Source of the DNA: Bacillus sp. (in: firmicutes)
GTDB lineage: Bacteria; Bacillota; Bacilli; Bacillales; Bacillaceae_J
Reading direction: 5' to 3'
DNA length: 64,000 nt
NCBI GenBank assembly: GCA_012842745.1
Contig: DUSF01000056.1
Coordinates: 310,001 to 374,000, forward strand
Positions 7,567 through 15,313 of this stretch are shown here, piece by piece. The notes under the pieces are model-generated. The model had not been told where the DNA came from. It was given only the letters and a program-made list of their open reading frames with translations, and ran no database searches. The position numbers and the translations under genes are program-made. Numbering within the stretch: the first letter of the stretch is position 1; each line of letters begins with the position of its first letter.

Positions 7567-8310
7567 TTACTTTCGAATCGCTCTAAAAACAGAGTAACCT
7601 AATTTTTCTGCATATTTGCGTAATAATAATTCATGCTTAGACCAAGTTTCATAAATAGACGGCTCAATTTGCTCAGAAGGCTCAATGATTGGAACGAAAT
7701 TACCTGAATTTTCCCCAAATGTTTCCGGCTGTTCTTGCTGTAGTGGACTACCTGTATGAATGATAGTTACATTGTCAAAACCAGCTTGTGTTAATTTAAT
7801 TGTCCATTCATTTTTATCAAGGATTTCACTTATGTCGTAAAGCTCTTCGATTTCATTTTTTTCATAATCCGTTAAATCCGCTAACGCTGTCATCTCCAGC
7901 ATGATTAAAACCCCATCTTTTTTCAAAACTCGGGAATATTCTTGAAGTGATAAAGGAATTGTTGTGAAAGCAGTAACTGATTCAGTAATCACGTAGTCAA
8001 AGGTTTCTTTTTTAAAAGGAAGATGTTCCGCATTTCCTTGAACTAACTGAATGGGTAAACCTTCAAAAATAAACCGCCTCTGTGCTTTTTTGATCATTTC
8101 CGGGTGGATATCAATGGCACTTACTTGACAGTTCCATTGCCTTGCAAGATAGGCAGATGTAATCCCCGTACCGCAACCAACATCTAAAACATGATGCTGT
8201 GGCTTAATGTTTTCATTTTTTAAAATTTTCTCTGTTATATGAAATCCCCCTGGATGTGCACTCCCGATGCCCATATAGGCTAAAAAGTCTAGGTAACTAT
8301 ACGTCTTCAT
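7567..8310 (-). CDS. Class I SAM-dependent methyltransferase
   Basis: A 247-residue soluble enzyme with the SAM-binding motif I HHVLDVGCGTGITSAYLA near residue 40, the acidic motif II in VSAIDIHPEMI, and motif IV FDYVITESVTAF. It is of the UbiE/ArsM-like methyltransferase group; the substrate cannot be read from sequence. AAGGGAG precedes ATG 8310. It is monocistronic and convergent with the small gene before it. Confidence 0.85.
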   Translation of the reverse strand: MKTYSYLDFLAYMGIGSAHPGGFHITEKILKNENIKPQHHVLDVGCGTGITSAYLARQWNCQVSAIDIHPEMIKKAQRRFIFEGLPIQLVQGNAEHLPFKKETFDYVITESVTAFTTIPLSLQEYSRVLKKDGVLIMLEMTALADLTDYEKNEIEELYDISEILDKNEWTIKLTQAGFDNVTIIHTGSPLQQEQPETFGENSGNFVPIIEPSEQIEPSIYETWSKHELLLRKYAEKLGYSVFRAIRK

Positions 8311-8501
8311 GGTCCCACTCCCTTATCATCTTTCTTTACCATATGTTTAGATGATGTTGGCTGAATAGGCATTCATCTTATAGTGGTAAAATAAATCATG
8401 TCCATAATCCTAAATGGGCCATAATATAATCAACTGCTGGAATCTATATATTTTCATATAAGGACACAAACTATCGATGTATAAAGAAGGAGGGGATCTG
8501 T

Positions 8502-9284
8502 CTGCCATATGTAACAATTGATGATGCCTTTCAGATGTATTATGAAGTGGATGGAAACGGCATTCCAATCGTTTTCATCCACCCCCCAGCAATGGGTTCC
8601 ATTACTTTTAAGAAACAAAAATCGTTAGCTGAAAAATATAAAATGATTACTTATGATATAAGAGGAAATGGAGAAAGCGGCTTCTCTAATGAAGAAATAA
8701 CGATTTCTTTATTAGCAGATGACATTAGGAAATTATTAGATGAACTTGAAATAAAGGAGGCTGTCATTTGCGGTTATTCTAACGGCGGTTCCATTGCCCT
8801 TGAATTTGCCTTGAAATATCCTGACCGTGTCATGGCGCTTATTCTATCCGGGGGATTTCCTAAGGTAAAAAGCTTTTTGCTCGCTCAAGAATTTCGCCTA
8901 GGTATGGTTACGGCACGGTGCAAAGGGATTAAACTATTAGCAAAGGTACTTGCCGTTAGCCATACAAAAGACAAGCATTTCCAACGGGAAATATATAAAA
9001 CAATCCTCAAGATTAATCCAACAATTCTTTTTCAAATGTACAAAACCGGGCTAGTTTATAACTGTACGGATAAATTATCAAAAATAACAAAACCAGTATT
9101 ATTGGTCTATGGTCGTAAAGACGATTATATTCATAAGCATTATAAATTGTTTGAAAAAAAGCTGCTAAATACAGAAATAATTTTTATTGACAAGGCAAGA
9201 CACCAAATCCCAACGAAACATTTCCTGGAATTTAACAAGATTGTCGATCGATTTTTGCAAAAACTACCATCCCATTCGCGTTAA
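8502..9284 (+). CDS. Alpha/beta hydrolase, probably starting at a CTG codon
   Basis: A cytoplasmic alpha/beta hydrolase with oxyanion region IVFIHPPAMG, nucleophile elbow GYSNGGS (Ser), acid in VYGRKDDYIH and His in KARHQIPTKHF. The first ATG in the frame is at 8535, but it has no ribosome site, whereas AAGGAGGGG (8487-8495) lies seven bases before an in-frame CTG at 8502. Starting there restores the usual family N-terminus MPYVTIDDAFQMYYEVDGNG. The substrate is unknown; esterase or haloperoxidase-like relatives are possible. Confidence 0.8.
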   Translation: MPYVTIDDAFQMYYEVDGNGIPIVFIHPPAMGSITFKKQKSLAEKYKMITYDIRGNGESGFSNEEITISLLADDIRKLLDELEIKEAVICGYSNGGSIALEFALKYPDRVMALILSGGFPKVKSFLLAQEFRLGMVTARCKGIKLLAKVLAVSHTKDKHFQREIYKTILKINPTILFQMYKTGLVYNCTDKLSKITKPVLLVYGRKDDYIHKHYKLFEKKLLNTEIIFIDKARHQIPTKHFLEFNKIVDRFLQKLPSHSR

Positions 9285-9369
9285 TTATGATTCATTTTAC
9301 AAACTTTGCTAATCTTAGCCTAGAATGTCAGTTTCTGCGCTTTCCCAAGAAATAATTTTTATGATGAAT

Positions 9370-9408
9370 GAAAAAGGGGGTCCAGTGGATGGCCCCTTTT
9401 ACTTTTCT
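9370..9408. terminator. Intrinsic terminator between convergent genes
   Basis: AAAAGGGGG and GGCCCCTTTT flank a short loop and are followed by TTACTTTTCTT on the plus strand. It overlaps the 3' end of the convergent gene at 9399-9680. Confidence 0.65.
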
Positions 9409-9680
9409 TCATTTTGTCCACTAAGCTCAATCTTCTCTCCACCAACGGTTAAGTAACAATAGATGTCAACTTCGGGAATAGTCTTTTTCATCCCTTGAAT
9501 ATAAGGCTTTACTAAGTCTTTAAAATCCTCCTTTACACCAGCTTCTGCTTGCCCAAATACATATAATTTTTTTTCGTCAAATAAAAAAGTTAGAAAACCA
9601 ACTGGTTTATTGTTTTGGTCGACAATATTTAATAATTGGTATTCGTTTTTTATCATTTCAGGTGATAAATAGATTTGCAA
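9399..9680 (-). CDS. Hypothetical protein, 93 aa
   Basis: A small soluble protein starting at TTG 9680 (MQIYLSPEMIKNEYQLLNIV) with GGGAG about ten bases upstream. Alternating hydrophobic and charged stretches such as PVGFLTFLFDEKKLYVFGQ suggest a small beta-sheet fold. There is no Cys cluster, signal peptide or membrane helix. It is 16 bases downstream of the MFS transporter gene on the same strand, so it is probably co-transcribed with it. I do not recognise the family. Confidence 0.6.
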   Translation of the reverse strand: MQIYLSPEMIKNEYQLLNIVDQNNKPVGFLTFLFDEKKLYVFGQAEAGVKEDFKDLVKPYIQGMKKTIPEVDIYCYLTVGGEKIELSGQNEEK

Positions 9681-9696
9681 TTGAATACACTCCCGT

Positions 9697-10950
9697 TTAT
9701 TCTGTTTTTAATTCAAGCCGCTTGAATAATGTGCCTCCCATTTTGGTTGAAGGATTTTCATTTTTCACATGAATCATCACTATGCACAAAATCCCAACGA
9801 GAAATGTTAAACTAGCTGTTGCAAGGAACATGCCAGCTCTGGACCATTCCATCAGCCAGCCGTAAATCGGCGGACCGATGGCTACACCTAAAAACCTTAC
9901 GGAGCCATACAAAGAGGTGACAAATCCTCTTCGCGAAGCTTCTACTGAACCTGTTATAAAGCTATTTACGCAAGGGAGCACAAGTCCAGTTCCGATACTT
10001 GAAATTACTAATATAGCAATAAATAGCACTAATTTTTCAAAAAAGACGAGTGCTGCAAAAGAAACGGTCATGAATAAGAAACCGATGATGATTAATTTTT
10101 TCATTAGCAGCATTTTTTTACCGATTTTGCTGCCAGTTATATAGGATGTAATCGTCATAAAGAGGAGTGGAATCGCGAGGATGCCTCCTTTTAAAACGCC
10201 GTCCGTATCGTAAGTTTTTTCTAGGACATCTGATATATAGAATAAAATTCCAAATAATGTAAACAAACAAGTTGCCCCAGCTAAGTAAGTCGTAAACAAC
10301 CATCTGCCTTCTTGTTTAAAAACAGAAAAAAGGCCTTTGACATAGTTTGCAACAGGTGGCGGCTCCTTCTTTTTCTTTTTTTCATGAACGAAAAAAATCG
10401 TCAGTAATATTGATAAAAGACAAAAGACTGGAAAGGCAAAAAAAGCCGCATACCAAAACAATAAAGCTAACAGTGATCCGATGATGGGAGAGACAACTTT
10501 ACCAAAGCCATTGGAAGCTTCAACAAGGCCTAAGACACGGCTCTGCTCGCCACCCTTGAACAAGTCCCCTGTTAAGGCCATCGCAATCGGAGCCGTACCC
10601 GCTGCCCCAATGCCCTGCAGGATACGCCCTGCAATCATCCACATATATGGGTTTGAAAACCAAGCTGTTGCAGCACCAGCCAAAAGTCCGCCCGCGCCAT
10701 AAGCAATTAAAGCTGGTATGATGACGGCCTTTCTTGAAAAACGATCTGACAAATAGCCTAGTATAGGGATTGAAATCGCTGCCGCAATAGAGAAAACGGT
10801 AATAATTAAACTTACCTGGAATTGTGAAATATTTAGTTCTGATTTCATCTTAGGCAAAATCGGGATTAACATCGAGTTTCCCAATACTAAGATGAGAGGA
10901 ATTGATCCAATAGCCAAAATTGTCATAAATGATTGATTTTGTTTGGACAA
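9697..10950 (-). CDS. MFS drug-efflux transporter (YitG-like)
   Basis: Major facilitator protein of about 417 residues with twelve predicted helices. The loop 2-3 signature [15 protein letters not shown] and the antiporter-type segment MTGRILQG-like [22 protein letters not shown] are present. Family knowledge suggests proton-coupled drug or metabolite export; the substrate is unknown. The neighbouring phosphosulfolactate synthase, sulfonucleotide reductase and YitT-family genes recall the Bacillus subtilis yitA-yitG region, where yitG is an MFS exporter. The frame opens at TTG 10962, immediately after AAGGAG. TTG 10950 has better spacing and is used here; a later ATG is also possible. Confidence 0.8.
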   Translation of the reverse strand: MSKQNQSFMTILAIGSIPLILVLGNSMLIPILPKMKSELNISQFQVSLIITVFSIAAAISIPILGYLSDRFSRKAVIIPALIAYGAGGLLAGAATAWFSNPYMWMIAGRILQGIGAAGTAPIAMALTGDLFKGGEQSRVLGLVEASNGFGKVVSPIIGSLLALLFWYAAFFAFPVFCLLSILLTIFFVHEKKKKKEPPPVANYVKGLFSVFKQEGRWLFTTYLAGATCLFTLFGILFYISDVLEKTYDTDGVLKGGILAIPLLFMTITSYITGSKIGKKMLLMKKLIIIGFLFMTVSFAALVFFEKLVLFIAILVISSIGTGLVLPCVNSFITGSVEASRRGFVTSLYGSVRFLGVAIGPPIYGWLMEWSRAGMFLATASLTFLVGILCIVMIHVKNENPSTKMGGTLFKRLELKTE

Positions 10951-11120
10951 GTGACTGTACAACTCCTTTTCCTTTCTTGCATAATCATGACTTTACTATT
11001 GTTCGAAAAAAGTAGCATTACTATGCAATTAAAACATTACAATGTTTTTCAATCCGGATTCACCCTTTAGGCAAACGTTGAATAGCATAAACAAGAAAGA
11101 AGAAGGAGGCGTATATCCTA

Positions 11121-11897
11121 ATGGACTTTCTAGAAATACCAAAGAGAACAACTGGAGAACGGATTTTTGGATTGACATCAATTGCTGATTTTGGAATTCC
11201 AGTTGGTCAATTGCAACAATTGTTAGAGGATTATTATTGTTATATTGATGTAGCAAAATTAGGTGTAGGTTCTGCCTATGTCACCCCAAATTTACAAGAA
11301 AAAATCAGTTTATATAAACGATACGGGATTAAGGTTTATTGTGGTGGAACATTATTTGAAAAATGTTATTATCAGGGTAGGTTAAAGGACTATATAAAAA
11401 TGCTGCAAAAGCTTGGGCTTGAATGGATTGAAGTGTCAAATGGCACGTTGGATATACCACTCGAAAAAAGAATTGATATTGTCAATGATTTGAAAACAGA
11501 TTTTCATGTTCTAGGGGAGGTTGGCTCAAAAGACCAAAGCCATGAGCTTTCCGCCAAACATTGGGCCTTCGAAATGAACTCATTACTAGATGCTGGGTGT
11601 AAATATGTGATTACCGAAGGTCGTGATTCTGGTACGGCAGGAATTTATAATCCAGATGGTGAAGTGAAAAAGACAATTTTAAAGGAGCTTTCTAAACAAG
11701 TTGAGATTAATAAAATTATTTTTGAAGCACCGACAAATAAACAGCAAATGTTTTTCATTAATACATTCGGTCCAAATGTAAACTTAGGAAATGTAAAAAT
11801 TCACGATGTCCTGTTATTGGAAGCAGAACGGGTAGGATTACGGAGTGAAACATTTTTTATGGCAACGGAAGCAAAGTCACGCTCATCAATCTTTTAA
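11121..11897 (+). CDS. Phosphosulfolactate synthase family protein (ComA/YitD)
   Basis: A 258-residue TIM-barrel enzyme of the ComA family, which adds sulfite to phosphoenolpyruvate to give (R)-2-phospho-3-sulfolactate. Family-like segments are DYYCYIDVAKLGVGSAYV, KVYCGGTLFE, GLEWIEVSNGTLDIPLEKR, KVITEGRDSGTAGIY-like VITEGRDSGTAGIY and GLRSETFF. In Bacillus subtilis the homologue YitD serves sulfolactate formation in spores. In methanogens the enzyme starts coenzyme M synthesis. AAGGAGG precedes ATG 11121. It is the first gene of a three-gene block with a histidine phosphatase (38 bases on) and a sulfonucleotide reductase, which together could make sulfite, fix it to PEP and remove the phosphate. 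Confidence 0.88.
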   Translation: MDFLEIPKRTTGERIFGLTSIADFGIPVGQLQQLLEDYYCYIDVAKLGVGSAYVTPNLQEKISLYKRYGIKVYCGGTLFEKCYYQGRLKDYIKMLQKLGLEWIEVSNGTLDIPLEKRIDIVNDLKTDFHVLGEVGSKDQSHELSAKHWAFEMNSLLDAGCKYVITEGRDSGTAGIYNPDGEVKKTILKELSKQVEINKIIFEAPTNKQQMFFINTFGPNVNLGNVKIHDVLLLEAERVGLRSETFFMATEAKSRSSIF

Positions 11898-11935
11898 AGA
11901 ACAAGTCGCCAAATTAATAAAAAGGAGCAACAATC

Positions 11936-12502
11936 ATGGAACTCATATTGATCAGACATTTGCCAACGAAGTGGAATAAGTTAGGTATCCTTCAAGGGTC
12001 ACAAGATATTCCAATCCTTCCAGTTTCAAAAAAGGATAGCGAAAAAATACAAGAAAATATTAAAATGATCAATAGCTTCAAACCAGATATTATTGTAGCC
12101 AGTCAATTAATGAGAACAAAACAAACGGCTTTACAATATGGATTTAAGCATCCAGTAATCGAGCCGCTTTTGAATGAATTGCAATTTGGCGAATATGAAG
12201 GCGTTGAAAAAAAAGAACTGATGAAAATTATGGAATGGACCACCAATCCTAGAACACTTGTGTTAGGCGAAAGATTAACTGATTTTGAAAATAGAATAAA
12301 GCAATTTATTACTCAATATCGTAAATATTCTTGCGTGTTAGTCTTTGGACATGGTTCCTGGATTCGTGGATTCCTCTCGATTGAGAACGTTGGTACGATT
12401 CAAAAGATGAATCAAGTAGTGGTTGAAAATAACCAATTTATTCATGCATCAATAAAAAAAAGTAGGCATCAGGTGGAACTGGAAACTTCAGTTGACGCAT
12501 AA
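11936..12502 (+). CDS. Histidine phosphatase superfamily protein (phosphoglycerate mutase-like)
   Basis: A 188-residue protein with the RHG-type motif written as LIRHLPTKWNKLGILQG near the N-terminus (His 8 the nucleophile; the usual Gly after RH is Leu), LNELQFGEYEG as the proton-donor region and VFGHGSWIRG with the second catalytic His. It is a member of the branch-1 phosphatase/phosphoglycerate mutase superfamily. It lies between the phosphosulfolactate synthase and sulfonucleotide reductase genes, with AAAGGAG before its ATG. The position suggests it dephosphorylates phosphosulfolactate in place of the unrelated ComB phosphatase; this is inference. Confidence 0.83.
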   Translation: MELILIRHLPTKWNKLGILQGSQDIPILPVSKKDSEKIQENIKMINSFKPDIIVASQLMRTKQTALQYGFKHPVIEPLLNELQFGEYEGVEKKELMKIMEWTTNPRTLVLGERLTDFENRIKQFITQYRKYSCVLVFGHGSWIRGFLSIENVGTIQKMNQVVVENNQFIHASIKKSRHQVELETSVDA

Positions 12503-12535
12503 ATGTCATGAATCGTCAGAAAAGGGGAGGTTTTC

Positions 12536-13237
12536 GTGCTCACATACGAGTTATGTTCAGAAGAGGAAATTCAGTCGATTTCTTTTAAAGAGTCGCTGAG
12601 TTGTCTTAAATGGGCTTATGAGCAATATGGTGACAAAATCGTGTATGCATGCAGCTTTGGGGCTGAAAGCATTGTTTTGCTTCATTTAATTAGTAAAATT
12701 AATCCTAGTGCGAAGATTACATTTATTGATACGAATCTCCACTTTAAAGAAACGTATGAAATAATCGAACAAGTGAAAAAACAATATCCCGACTTTCAAA
12801 TCAATTTTATTCACACAAATTTATCGCTAGAAGAGCAAAGAAAGCTATATGGTGATAAATTATGGGAAGTAAACCCAAATAAATGCTGTCAATTAAGAAA
12901 AATCGAGCCTTTAAAACAAGAACTGCAAAAATATAAAGCATGGGTTTCTGGGATGCGTAGAAGTCAATCAGAAACAAGGGCTACTATAAAATATATCAAT
13001 ATCGATCATAAATTTAAAATCATTAAAATTTGTCCACTCATTCATTGGACATGGGATGAAATTTGGATGTACATTAAATACCATGGACTACCGTACAATA
13101 AGCTTCACGATCAAGGCTACCCAAGTATTGGTTGTGAGGTTTGTACAAAAGAAGTCGAAGGGGAAGGCGAATCAAGAGCGGGCCGTTGGTTGAACCATCA
13201 AAAAACGGAATGTGGCCTCCACATAGAAGGGGACTGA
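12536..13237 (+). CDS. cysH: Phosphoadenylyl/adenylyl-sulfate reductase (CysH family, YitB-like)
   Basis: A 233-residue reductase that converts APS or PAPS to sulfite with thioredoxin or glutaredoxin as donor. Motifs: the ATP-pyrophosphatase-like loop CSFGAESIVLLH, substrate segment ARRSQSETRA-like MRRSQSETRATIK, and the C-terminal catalytic KTECGLH. The pairs CC in NKCCQLRK and CxxC in GCEVCTKE match the [4Fe-4S] ligand pattern of APS-type enzymes. The start is GTG 12536 with GGGGAGG upstream. It ends the ComA-phosphatase block, supplying sulfite for the first enzyme. It could also serve general sulfate assimilation; no sat or cysC is nearby. Confidence 0.9.
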   Translation: MLTYELCSEEEIQSISFKESLSCLKWAYEQYGDKIVYACSFGAESIVLLHLISKINPSAKITFIDTNLHFKETYEIIEQVKKQYPDFQINFIHTNLSLEEQRKLYGDKLWEVNPNKCCQLRKIEPLKQELQKYKAWVSGMRRSQSETRATIKYINIDHKFKIIKICPLIHWTWDEIWMYIKYHGLPYNKLHDQGYPSIGCEVCTKEVEGEGESRAGRWLNHQKTECGLHIEGD

Positions 13238-13264
13238 CCCGATAGGTCAGCCCCTATTTTTTTC
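13228..13264 (+). terminator. Intrinsic terminator after cysH
   Basis: GGGGACTGACC and GGTCAGCCCC pair around a CGATA loop and are followed by TATTTTTTT. The stem begins inside the last codons of cysH and overlaps the stop of the convergent gene. Confidence 0.85.
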
Positions 13265-13871
13265 GCCACCCAAATGATGGTGCCGTGGACGTAGGCAATT
13301 CCAACTCATTGATAAAATCAATGACCTTTGTTGAAACCCATTGGCACAATACCGCAAAAATAACAATCTTCCAATTAATAACAATTGATGTTAATAAGAA
13401 AATTGAAATATTAATAAAAAACATGACGCGCCCGGGACGAATATGGTACGAATGGGAAATCATCAAAGCGGGAATGACCATGCCACCACTAGATGCCCCG
13501 TTGCGGATTAACAGTCCAACTCCAGTTCCAAAAATAAAACTGCCGATGAGTAAATCTACTAGTATATGGATATGCGGAAGGGCAACAAAAGAGGTGAGGA
13601 TACTTACCGTAACCGATGTAATTGTAACGGCTAACATCGTCCGCATTGTCCATGAGTAACCGAAATATTTTAAGGCAACAGTTAAAAAAATAAAATTTAC
13701 AATCCATAAGCCGAAACCTAAAGGTGTTCTGAAAAAATAATTCATTAAAATAGCGAGTCCAGCTGCGCCCCCTGAAGGAATATTATGCGGAAATAAAAAC
13801 AATGACATTCCCGCCCCTTGAAAAACAGCTCCAATGAAGACAAATAAATAAGTTGTCATTTGTTTATTCAT
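13254..13871 (-). CDS. YitT/DUF161 family membrane protein (YitE-like)
   Basis: A membrane protein of about 205 residues with five to six hydrophobic helices and the family-typical GGAAGLAILMNYFFRTPLG and GTGVGLLIRNGASSGGMVIPALM segments. Function in this family is not established; a transport role is often presumed. The longer frame to 14096 adds 75 residues unlike the family, so ATG 13871 (MNKQMTTYLFVFIGAVFQG) is chosen. Its presence beside YitB-, YitD- and YitG-like genes mirrors the Bacillus subtilis yit region, where yitE belongs to this family. Confidence 0.82.
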   Translation of the reverse strand: MNKQMTTYLFVFIGAVFQGAGMSLFLFPHNIPSGGAAGLAILMNYFFRTPLGFGLWIVNFIFLTVALKYFGYSWTMRTMLAVTITSVTVSILTSFVALPHIHILVDLLIGSFIFGTGVGLLIRNGASSGGMVIPALMISHSYHIRPGRVMFFINISIFLLTSIVINWKIVIFAVLCQWVSTKVIDFINELELPTSTAPSFGWRKK

Positions 13872-13967
13872 AATCGTTCCACTTTCTTCTATGTACGTCG
13901 TCTTTGTCCATTTTATGTTTATGAACTTTGTTTTATGTATTATTATTAAAGAGGAGAGGAGAGAACA

Positions 13968-14159
13968 ATGAAAGAGAAAAAAGTAAATTGTTTTAAATGT
14001 AAATTTTTTTATACTACATGGGACGCTCGCTTTCCAAGAGGATGTAAAGCCTATGGATTTAAGACTAGACAAATACCTGCAGATTATGTGTACCATGCTT
14101 CAGGGGAATCGTGTATGAAATTTGTAGAAAAGGTCGTTCCATCGCGTTGGAAAAACTAA
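13968..14159 (+). CDS. Small cysteine-rich protein, putative metal-binding
   Basis: A 63-residue basic protein with four Cys spaced as VNCFKCKFF, RGCKAYGF and ESCMKFVEK, consistent with a small zinc-ribbon-like fold. GGAGAGGAG precedes the ATG. Similar short proteins are common in Bacillus and have no established function. It is divergent from the YitT-family gene. Confidence 0.7.
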   Translation: MKEKKVNCFKCKFFYTTWDARFPRGCKAYGFKTRQIPADYVYHASGESCMKFVEKVVPSRWKN

Positions 14160-14239
14160 TTCAAATGGAATGGTGGCTACGTCGATGTGCCAGGAATGTT
14201 CAGGTAGATTTTTTGCGGACATTGAATCCGTTATTATGA

Positions 14240-14269
14240 AAAATAGAGGCTCTTAGATAGCCTCTATTT
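14240..14269. terminator. Intrinsic terminator of the thioredoxin/bdbC operon
   Basis: AATAGAGGCT (14242-14251) pairs perfectly with AGCCTCTATT (14259-14268) around a seven-base loop. On the minus strand the stem is followed by TTTTTCAT, so it ends the 14264-15161 operon and may act in both directions. Confidence 0.8.
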
Positions 14270-14728
14270 ATTTTCATTAAACCACTCTCTAAATTGTTCC
14301 GCTTCAACGCCACCTTCAATTCTAGAGACTTCCTCGCCATTTTCAAAATGGACAATCGTCGGCGTTCCTTCAATTTTATATGTATCCCAACCGTCATCAA
14401 ATTCAAGCAGATTAAAGAGCTGTAAATTAATCCCCAACTCTTTGGCCATTGGAACAACAACAGGGGATGTTGTTTTACAATGCGAGCATGTCGGGCTATA
14501 AAAATAAATAAAAGCGGAGCCTTTGTCATCTAATAGTTTCGTTAACTCATCAGGTAAAATAATATTTTCGTAAATCGGGTCCTTCAATTGCTCAATCGTT
14601 GCCGGGTGGAGCGTTTCCTTATTGTATGGATTGACAATTGCTTTTTGTTTATTTTCCATACTAGTAAAAATGCCAAGTAATACAAAAATTCCAATAATAA
14701 TAGTGCCAAATATGATTATTTTTTTCAT
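14264..14728 (-). CDS. Membrane-anchored thioredoxin-like protein
   Basis: A 154-residue protein with one N-terminal membrane anchor (residues 3-22) and an extracytoplasmic thioredoxin fold. The redox motif CSHC lies in YFYSPTCSHCKTTSPV and the cis-Pro loop in IEGTPTIVHFENGEE. It probably acts on extracytoplasmic disulfides. It starts one base after the bdbC stop, so the two are translationally coupled, as expected for an oxidase (BdbC/DsbB) working with its thiol-disulfide partner. Confidence 0.87.
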   Translation of the reverse strand: MKKIIIFGTIIIGIFVLLGIFTSMENKQKAIVNPYNKETLHPATIEQLKDPIYENIILPDELTKLLDDKGSAFIYFYSPTCSHCKTTSPVVVPMAKELGINLQLFNLLEFDDGWDTYKIEGTPTIVHFENGEEVSRIEGGVEAEQFREWFNENK

Positions 14729-14729
14729 G

Positions 14730-15161
14730 CTAGTCTCCTTTCTTTCCTAATCTAAATAAGATAATATTTGCTATTACTATTATAACGAATGCAGTCAAAG
14801 CAAGAAATGGGATTGTGATAAAACCGAGCCAATTAATGTACATCCCCGTACATGGGACAATACTACAACTATCCATATGCTCTGAAAGAAAAGGTACTTT
14901 TTGGATTAAATAATGATAGGTGGAAACAAGGCCACCAATAATAGCTAATGGAAGCACATACCGATAAATAACATAATCTTTTCTAACAACAGCAGTTCCC
15001 AAAATGATGACTAACGGGTACATAAAAATTCGCTGAACCCAACATAAATCACAAGGTATTAATTTTAAAACTTCCGAAAAATATAGACTTCCGGCTGTTG
15101 CAGTCAGTGATACTGCCCATGCCAAAAATAAAATATTATCTTTATTTACTTTATCTTTCAT
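14730..15161 (-). CDS. bdbC: Disulfide bond formation protein BdbC (DsbB family)
   Basis: A four-helix membrane quinone-linked oxidase. The first periplasm-side pair is CDLC in LIPCDLCWVQRIFMYP and the second pair is the CSIVPC in EHMDSCSIVPCTGMYINWLGF, both standard for the family. It re-oxidises extracytoplasmic thiol oxidases. The frame is open to 15239; ATG 15161 (MKDKVNKDNILFLAW) is preferred because it gives the usual short N-terminus, although GTG/ATG codons upstream cannot be excluded. It is coupled to the thioredoxin gene downstream. Confidence 0.88.
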   Translation of the reverse strand: MKDKVNKDNILFLAWAVSLTATAGSLYFSEVLKLIPCDLCWVQRIFMYPLVIILGTAVVRKDYVIYRYVLPLAIIGGLVSTYHYLIQKVPFLSEHMDSCSIVPCTGMYINWLGFITIPFLALTAFVIIVIANIILFRLGKKGD

Positions 15162-15313
15162 AGCAAAACCCCATCTATCATTTTCATTTTTCACCATTTC
15201 TATCTTACCTTTATTTGCAAACATTCTCAATATTTGCATCTAAACAATAAAAATTGCTATATCGTTCTATTAAAATAAGGAAATATGGAAGTTTTCAGCA
15301 TATATAAGAGGAT

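Noticed and set aside
11000..11120. Sigma-K promoter before the ComA-like gene, expected if the cluster serves spores
   Set aside because: CATA is present at 11087-11090 but the matching AC-type -35 is not at normal spacing.
12536..13237. Selenocysteine or unusual start in cysH
   Set aside because: The frame is complete with GTG start, strong ribosome site and normal ECGLH end; no in-frame TGA was found.
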